Of a stretch of 12,919 nucleotides of DNA, positions 8,472-12,919 are shown in pieces. The translations under genes were made by a program, and so were the position numbers. Positions within the stretch are counted from its first letter, which is position 1; the number at the start of each line of letters is the position of its first letter. The notes under the pieces were generated by a model, which did no database searches, had not been told where the DNA came from, and saw only the letters and a list, made by a program, of their open reading frames with translations. Source of the stretch: Stephanodiscus triporus (taxonomy: Eukaryota; Bacillariophyta; Thalassiosirophyceae; Thalassiosirales; Thalassiosiraceae); NCBI GenBank assembly GCA_036939755.1, contig JALLAZ010000670.1:1-12919 (forward strand). Direction: 5' to 3'.

Positions 8472-9738
8472 ATGGATACTGCTATCCAGCGTTGCAAGAG
8501 TTATCCTGCAAACGAGAAGCTCCAGCTTCTGTCTGCTGTGGACCTGATGATGAGGAACCAGAACATAAGAACAAAGCTTCTGAGGTCTTGCAAGTGTGTC
8601 CTTCCCAGGTGTCAAGGTGGCGGGGGCACACTGACGGCCTCCTCGCAGCTGCTGTGAAAGACGGCCGGAAGAAGTTGCAACTGCATAAAGGCCCAGCGGG
8701 TCGCCTGAATGGGGTTGAAGATCAGCTCGTCACTTTCGTAGATGAGTGGCGCCTCAAGGGCCTTCCTGTGTCTTGCCTTTTGCTTGCCAGAAAGGCTTGT
8801 CAGTTGAGTCTGGCATTTGCTGACAAGACTCTGACTGCGCAGAAAATGGCTGTTTCTTGCATTAACCTCGCACACTACATGTCGACGCACGCCGCACAGC
8901 GGCCACCCAAAGAGGTGATGGAGGAAGCCCTTGGCTATCTCAAGGTGATTGTCCCCATTGTGAACGATGTGAATCGTTCTCCCAAGTGGACCTTAAACAT
9001 GGACCAGACTCCCATGTGGCACGCCATGTCACCAAAGGGGACAGTCGACAAGATCGGCAAGCGCACAATCAACGTGCGAACATCTACTGGTGACAGCAAG
9101 CGCGTCACCATCGCGGTGTCAATCACGGCATAAGGGAAACAGCTCCCGTCAACTATTGTTTTCAAGGGTAAGTCAACGTACCTTTTGAAATGTCTTTTGA
9201 CAATAATCTAACGTTTGATTGTCACGTTTGCATCGTAGATAAGCCAAAGGGGAGGATCGCAAAGAAGGAGCTTGCGACCCTCCCCGACGGCGCCTTCTAC
9301 CATGTCAATGAGAAGGCATGGTTCATGGAGCAGGTGATGGCAGGTGATGCTCGACTGGGTCGACCTCATCATTGCTCCATGGGCCACCAAGGACCCGGTG
9401 GGGATCGTTCCGCTTCTCCTCCTTGACCAGTTCAGCTGCCAGATGATGTCATTGGTCGTCGACGCCATCCAACATCTCGGCGTGCAAGTCAAGCACATCG
9501 CCGCCTGATGCACCGGCCTTGTTCAGCCAGTCAATGTTGGCTATAACAAGTTGTTCAAGGCAAAGATGTGGGACAAATACACTGCCTGGATGTTGGGACA
9601 GGATCCTGACCTCCCCATCCCCGGGACTATGCACGGATTCTCTCCGCCCAGAAGAATGTCATCAGCAAGGAGATGATTTGCAACACATGGCGGAAGACAG
9701 GGTATTCATATTACCCCACAATGCCAATTGTTGGATAA
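8472..9738 (+). pseudogene. degenerate pogo/Tigger-family (DDE_1) transposase
   Basis: The protein is read across three frames. An N-terminal piece (KLQLLSAVDLMMRNQNIR) leads, after a frameshift near 8567, into SEVLQVCPSQVSRW, a helix-turn-helix-like part. A CENP-B/Tigger-like middle region follows, then the DDE catalytic core: the first Asp in NMDQTPM (codon 9002-9004), the second in LLLLDQF (9425-9427). The third position, QPVNVGYNK, has Asn where the family normally has Asp (codon 9533-9535). The C-terminus reads WRKTGYSYYP and stops at 9736-9738 after another frameshift near 9622. Other lesions are a TAA at 9131-9133, a 10-bp tandem duplication at 9331-9350 and a TGA at 9506-9508. The enzyme would have cut and pasted its own element; this copy cannot be active. 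Confidence 0.88.
9168..9238 (+). other. possible 71-bp intron in the transposase
   Basis: The interval starts GTAAGT and ends CATCGTAG after a T-rich stretch. Removing it joins TTCAAGG to ATAAGCCAAAG, giving VFKDKPKGRIAKKEL. That resembles the usual VFKGKxxGRI-type continuation in this transposase family. The alternative is a simple insertion that happens to have GT and AG ends. Confidence 0.55.
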
Positions 9739-9822
9739 ATTTTGTCATAAATATATTAATTATTATTTAAGTTTGTTTTAATGTTATTGACACTTAATTT
9801 TATGTCTACGATCCGTAGAGTA

Positions 9823-10569
9823 TTAATATTGCGATGAAATGAAATTTAAAACAAGATTAAAATTATTCCTCCCACACGTTTGCGATCGTATTGCACAACA
9901 CACGAGCAATGCAGCACCCCTTGTTACACCAGAATTTCTGGCGTTTGACAACATTGTTGCTTCAGTTGCTGCAGACTGATACAATGTGGGTGTAAACCCC
10001 GTCGTGCGCGGCCGGGCGAACATCCAAGTGCAGTGGCAAAAAACAACCTCGCACCCTGTCATTCCATCGCCCACCACGGCATACACGGCAAGCACATCCT
10101 CCACCTCCACCCTCCCTTGGTCTTGCCAGGCCATCCTCTCCCCCACAATATGAATGACACTACCCTTTGCGACCTGATGGCTGCAGCAAGGGTGGCGGCC
10201 ACAGCTCCGCTCACAGTCTTTGGCAGAGGTGCCAACAATATCAACCATCATTCCGATGACACAGGCAATGGCGGTGTCACAAGCACGGTCAGCAGGAGTG
10301 GCAGGCTGCTCCTGAGCGACTTCTTGCACCTGCTCCACATCAGCAGGCGCCACCGCCACAACAGCGGCAGGCAAATCAGCAGCCAGAACCCGCAATACTT
10401 GCCTGCTCACGATGATTCACGGTCTTTGTCCTCGCTGTCGACGCACCAGCACGATGGTATAACAGACCGGGCGCTCTGTCATGCACATCTGGCAGTCGCG
10501 GCGCTGCACGTCCTCATTGGTGAATGTGCAGGTGCCACACTCCCAGGCAACCATTTCGGAAGGAGCCAT
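9823..10569 (-). pseudogene. RanBP2-type zinc-finger reading frame, interrupted
   Basis: From an ATG at 10569 the minus strand encodes 50 residues to a TGA at 10419-10417. They include W9, C11, C14, N18, C26 and C29 (WECGTCTFTNE, then RDCQMCMTERP), the pattern of a RanBP2-type zinc finger, which binds ubiquitin or RNA in known proteins. The spacing between N18 and C26 is one residue longer than the common form. Beyond the TGA the same frame stays open to a stop at 9825-9823. It encodes an Ala/Val-rich stretch, a region around VEVEDVLAVYAVVGDG that faintly recalls a BAH domain (very uncertain), and a Cys-containing C-terminus. Either a sense codon was lost, or the 50-residue peptide is all that is made. 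It converges on the transposase and may belong to the same element. Confidence 0.5.
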
Positions 10570-10627
10570 TGTTTGGGGGGTTTAGAGTAGGATTACCGTA
10601 GTAAATTTGTGTTAGTCAATTTACTTA

Positions 10628-11290
10628 GGGCCTGTCCACAGGCAGCAATTTTTCATACCCCATTTCTTGTTTTCATACTTTCTGGTTTTCATACTTTCAT
10701 ACCACCTGCAACGGTTCAAGTGCACCGCTGTCGCGCAGCCCGGACCATTCACGCCCGCCACCACCTCTGCCTGCCACAACGGACAGCCGCCTCTGCCTCC
10801 GCCTCCGCTGCTGTCGCAACCTCTGCCACCGCTGTTGCCATCATCGTCACCATCTCATTGCCACTGTTGCCTTCACCGCCACATTTTCTTCCCTGTTTTT
10901 AGTTGATTGTTGTTTGTGCTCCCGCCGGCACAATCGCCGCCATTGTCTTCATCGTCGCCGCCGCCGCTGTCACAATTGCCATTGCTGTCGCCACTGCCAC
11001 CACTGCCCTCGCCATCACCGTTGCCATCCCCGTCCCCACCACCATTGCTGCCGCTCTGACTATTCCTATCTGCTGCTATCGCTGCCACTTGATCGCAAGA
11101 GGACACTAGACAATATTTCTACTGTAGGAATTAAAGCATTTTTTCCGGGGGGGGGGGGGTATGATGCTGCGAGCCAAGCCATTATGAATTTGCAGGTGGC
11201 TTCATGTACCGTATGGTACATCCTACTATGTACACAATTTCATACCCCAAAGGAGTATGAAGGTACAAAAAATGCTGCCTAGACAGGCCC
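10628..11290. mobile_element. 663-bp MITE-like element with PIF/Harbinger features
   Basis: The left end reads GGGCCTGTCCACAGGCAGCA then ATTTTTCATACC. The reverse complement of the right end reads GGGCCTGTCTAGGCAGCA then TTTTTTGTACC. They differ by a 2-bp gap and a few bases. Each end is flanked by TTA (10625-10627 and 11291-11293), the target-site pattern of PIF/Harbinger elements, whose ends also often start GGGCCTGT. The interior is a pyrimidine-rich low-complexity block (about 10735-11100) with no coding capacity, plus a 13-G run at 11147-11159. It is non-autonomous and would need a transposase from elsewhere. Confidence 0.75.
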
Positions 11291-11293
11291 TTA

Positions 11294-11723
11294 GGGTATG
11301 TCTGGAGGCAGAAAATTTTGAGTACGCAAATCAAGTTGCATACGTTCTCAAATGTACTGTCCGTTGTCCGGTCATGTTTTATCTCTGGAGGCAGAGAGTG
11401 CAGATGCATACTTGCATATCCTCCCTCCCGCCACATCCATTGTCGGACAATCGACACAAAAATCAGAAAGAGAAGGGGGAGATTTTTGCAGTTCTTAACT
11501 TATGTACGTGGGTAATTTTCTTCTAATCTGTCGCAAACAATGGCCGAAATAAGAAATATGAGGAAAATAGATGGCAGGAAGGGAGTATGCATTTTGGGGT
11601 ATGCAAAAAAAATTGTCCATTTCAAGACGGACAAAATTCGTGGCGGGAATGCACATTTGCATAGCCAAAAAGGGTACTCAAAACCGAGTTGGGTGTGCAA
11701 AATTTCTGCCTCCAGAGATGGCG
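11294..11723. mobile_element. second MITE-like foldback element, abutting the first
   Basis: The left end (GGGTATGTCTGGAGGCAGAA then AATTTTG) pairs with the complement of the right end (CGCCATCTCTGGAGGCAGAA then ATTTTG). The core TCTGGAGGCAGAA matches exactly; the outermost bases are diverged. TTA flanks both sides (11291-11293 and 11724-11726). Internal segments also pair: TCCCGCCAC near 11426 with GTGGCGGGA near 11640, and TTGCATA-type words on both arms, so the element can fold over much of its length. The first TTA is shared with the neighbouring element. Confidence 0.6.
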
Positions 11724-11730
11724 TTAGAGA

Positions 11731-11752
11731 TGGTGCACCTATCGGTGCACCA
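11731..11752. repeat. perfect 9-bp hairpin
   Basis: TGGTGCACC and GGTGCACCA flank a four-base loop, TATC. Each arm core, GGTGCACC, is itself a palindrome, so the site is also a direct repeat of an 8-bp dyad. It lies 5 bp outside the right TTA of the second MITE-like element. It could form a cruciform or bind a dimeric factor, but no T-tract follows that would suggest a terminator. Confidence 0.6.
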
Positions 11753-12098
11753 CATACATCACCACGAGCCATAGGGAACCCACAATTAGAAAGGCATTAC
11801 GCTTTTTATTTTTCTGCTCTGTGTACGCTCGCTTGGTTGGACTCCTTCTTTTTGGTGATGTGACATTCTTTTCTGTCCGCTGGGGGCCCAATGAAACTTG
11901 GTACTGTGGGCCAGATTGCCAAGGAGTACGGGAGTACGAGGGAGACGGCCCCCACTCCATTATGACAAAACCGCTTTCGGAGGAGGGGAGTGGGATTGAG
12001 GAGCTCCTCGATAACAGCAACCTTGACGGCGACGACAAATGGCCATTAAAGTTATGCGGCAATCAACTAGATAAAAGTAGGAGGGAGAAAGGATGACG
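11753..12098. other. intergenic stretch, no confident gene
   Basis: Open frames of about 90-107 codons exist on both strands here, but none shows a domain. The plus-strand frame ending near 12096 has a mixed composition around WGPNETWYCGPDC and could be a fragment of something, but I cannot name it. No RNA gene was seen. Confidence 0.35.
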
Positions 12099-12480
12099 CT
12101 TATCGATGATGATGGATGACACAGGTGACGACGGGGGGGAGAGGACAACAATGGTGCAGTGTTATTGGGGGGTTGGGGAACACGATGGGACAACTACGCA
12201 CGAGAACGACGACAACGGGGATGATGACAGGTATGTCAGGGGAAGCAGCCACGGTTGGAGGTGTCGGCAGTGTTGGCAGCGGTTGGCGACGGCGGAAGAC
12301 AACATCGGCGGATGAAGTGGACAGAAGACAGCGGCGGTCAATGTTGACATACGTAGTTAGGAGGAGGGGGGGACGCTTGGGAGTATTGGCGACGGATGGC
12401 GACGGCTGATGACAGCAGACAAGGACGGAGGGCAGCGTCGGCGTCGCGTCGGCAGCGGAGGGGGGATTATTATGAGTTGT
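12099..12480. repeat. purine-rich low-complexity block
   Basis: The plus strand is rich in GATGATGA, GGTGACGACGG and GGCGACGG words, so the minus strand resembles the CT-rich blocks at 480-1270 and 10735-11100 in mirrored orientation. On the minus strand, TTTTATCTAGTTGATTG near 12077 recalls the TTTTAGTTGATTGTTG that precedes part of the block inside the first MITE-like element. The open frames crossing it are Thr/Pro- or Gly/Arg-rich and are not called. Confidence 0.5.
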
Positions 12481-12528
12481 GGGAGGGGAGTGAAGAGGAG
12501 AGCAATATGGTGTCATTTCCACGAATTC

Positions 12529-12919
12529 CTACGCAATCATGCACAAGTTCTGCTCACTCTCTGTCTGCTCACAAATCTTGAGATTTGTGAGCAGACAGAG
12601 AGCGAGCAGAGAGAAAAAACAGAAAAAATGGAGTTTGACTGCTGCGACACCCAGCAACTTGAAGGGGAGACCCACAACAAGACAAAAGCGAACGAGTAAC
12701 ATCGTCTCAAGGGTTACAGAACTCGTTCCTGCATGAGCGAAGACAGAGCGAACAGAGAGCAAATCGCGGCGTAATGCCTCCCTAATAGGTGCAACAGATC
12801 TTTCAAATTTAACTTCTAAAACGTACACTTTGGTGGGAGACTTCACGTTCACAGTACCTACCATAGGGCAAACAGAATTAGTAGTAGTTGGGTCATAGCG
12901 GTGTTTGGACTTAGCGGTA
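12529..12919 (-). CDS. unrecognised reading frame entering from the right edge (partial, doubtful)
   Basis: The minus-strand frame is open from the last bases of the window to a stop at 12529, so its start would lie outside. The part from 12919 to about 12640 has a mixed, protein-like composition (KSKHRYDPTTTNSVCP, then VKSPTKVYVLEVKFERSVAP, then REALRRDLLSVRS). The last 30 codons are simply the palindrome read through and are unlikely to be real coding sequence. No domain is recognised. It may be the end of a gene, with a splice site before the palindrome, or a transposon fragment. Confidence 0.25.
   Translation of the reverse strand, partial: TAKSKHRYDPTTTNSVCPMVGTVNVKSPTKVYVLEVKFERSVAPIREALRRDLLSVRSVFAHAGTSSVTLETMLLVRFCLVVGLPFKLLGVAAVKLHFFCFFSLLALCLLTNLKICEQTESEQNLCMIA
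12549..12610. repeat. near-perfect 62-bp palindrome (30-bp arms)
   Basis: The left arm at 12549-12578 starts TCTGCTCACTCTCTG and ends CACAAATCT. The right arm at 12581-12610 is its reverse complement with one mismatch, and only TG separates them. A loose third version (GAGCGAAGACAGAGCGAACA then GAGAG) lies near 12735-12760 in the same orientation as the right arm. No coding gene covers it convincingly. Its near-perfection implies recent origin or active maintenance. Confidence 0.9.

Larger units (their letters stand above)
8258..10596. mobile_element. candidate pogo-like DNA transposon carrying two convergent reading frames (degenerate)
   Basis: The interval contains a broken DDE_1 transposase on the plus strand and a broken zinc-finger reading frame on the minus strand, meeting in an AT-rich centre near 9740-9830. 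The proposed ends are GTATTCCTAC at 8258 and the complement of GTAGGATTAC at 10587-10596. These match at 9 of 10 positions, with poor similarity further out and no certain target-site duplication. The transposase is secure, but the boundaries and the membership of the minus-strand frame are inference. Confidence 0.35.

Noticed and set aside
10033..10590. 185-codon plus-strand frame rich in His
   Set aside because: It is antisense to the zinc-finger reading frame. The His-rich composition is what the opposite strand of that frame gives.
10914..11282. Plus-strand frame of His/Cys/Arg repeats
   Set aside because: It arises from CAC/CGC/TGC triplets in the MITE interior; a metal-binding protein is not supported.
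12100..12522. 140-codon minus-strand frame rich in Pro, Thr and Ser
   Set aside because: It is low-complexity DNA with no domain and several competing frames.

Overview
The window looks like nuclear DNA of a unicellular eukaryote, most likely a diatom or another marine stramenopile. That placement is an inference. It rests on short GT-AG introns (about 70-155 bp), a proteasome ubiquitin receptor with long Ser/Thr/Asp/Gly-rich linkers, a Golgi-type exostosin glycosyltransferase, a eukaryotic inward-rectifier potassium channel, and several DNA-transposon remnants. No prokaryotic operons, tRNA or rRNA genes, or CRISPR arrays were seen.

Layout. Bases 1-66 are a tandem 11-bp, telomere-like repeat at the very edge of the window. 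From 67 to about 1956 there is no convincing gene: a pyrimidine-rich low-complexity block (about 480-1270) is followed by a short coding-looking remnant near 1516-1659. Bases 1957-7998 form the gene-rich core, with three genes. The first is a three-exon GT47/exostosin-like type II membrane protein (minus strand, 3505 to 1957). Divergent from it, across a 279-bp shared promoter region, is a single-exon Rpn13/ADRM1 proteasome ubiquitin receptor (plus strand, 3785-5317). Convergent to Rpn13 is a four-exon Kir-type potassium channel (minus strand, 7998 to 5742). I rebuilt both split genes by hand from GT/AG sites and reading-frame phase. All three Kir introns are phase 0, and one falls inside the selectivity filter.

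From about 8250 onward the DNA is transposon-derived. A broken pogo/Tigger-type (DDE_1) transposase (plus, 8472-9738) converges on a broken reading frame that starts with a RanBP2-type zinc finger (minus, 10569-9823). A weak inverted motif at 8258 and 10596 may bound both as one 2.3-kb element. Next come two abutting MITE-like elements with PIF/Harbinger features (terminal inverted repeats beginning GGG and TTA at the outer edges): 10628-11290 and 11294-11723. They share the TTA between them. The last 1.2 kb holds a small perfect hairpin, a purine-rich low-complexity block, a near-perfect 62-bp palindrome, and an unrecognised reading frame running in from beyond the window edge.

The three core genes have unrelated jobs: glycan synthesis in the secretory pathway, protein degradation, and potassium transport. 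Nothing links them beyond the head-to-head and tail-to-tail arrangement. The most interesting items are the split-filter Kir channel, the possible two-gene pogo element, the paired MITEs, and the palindrome centred in the divergent promoter.
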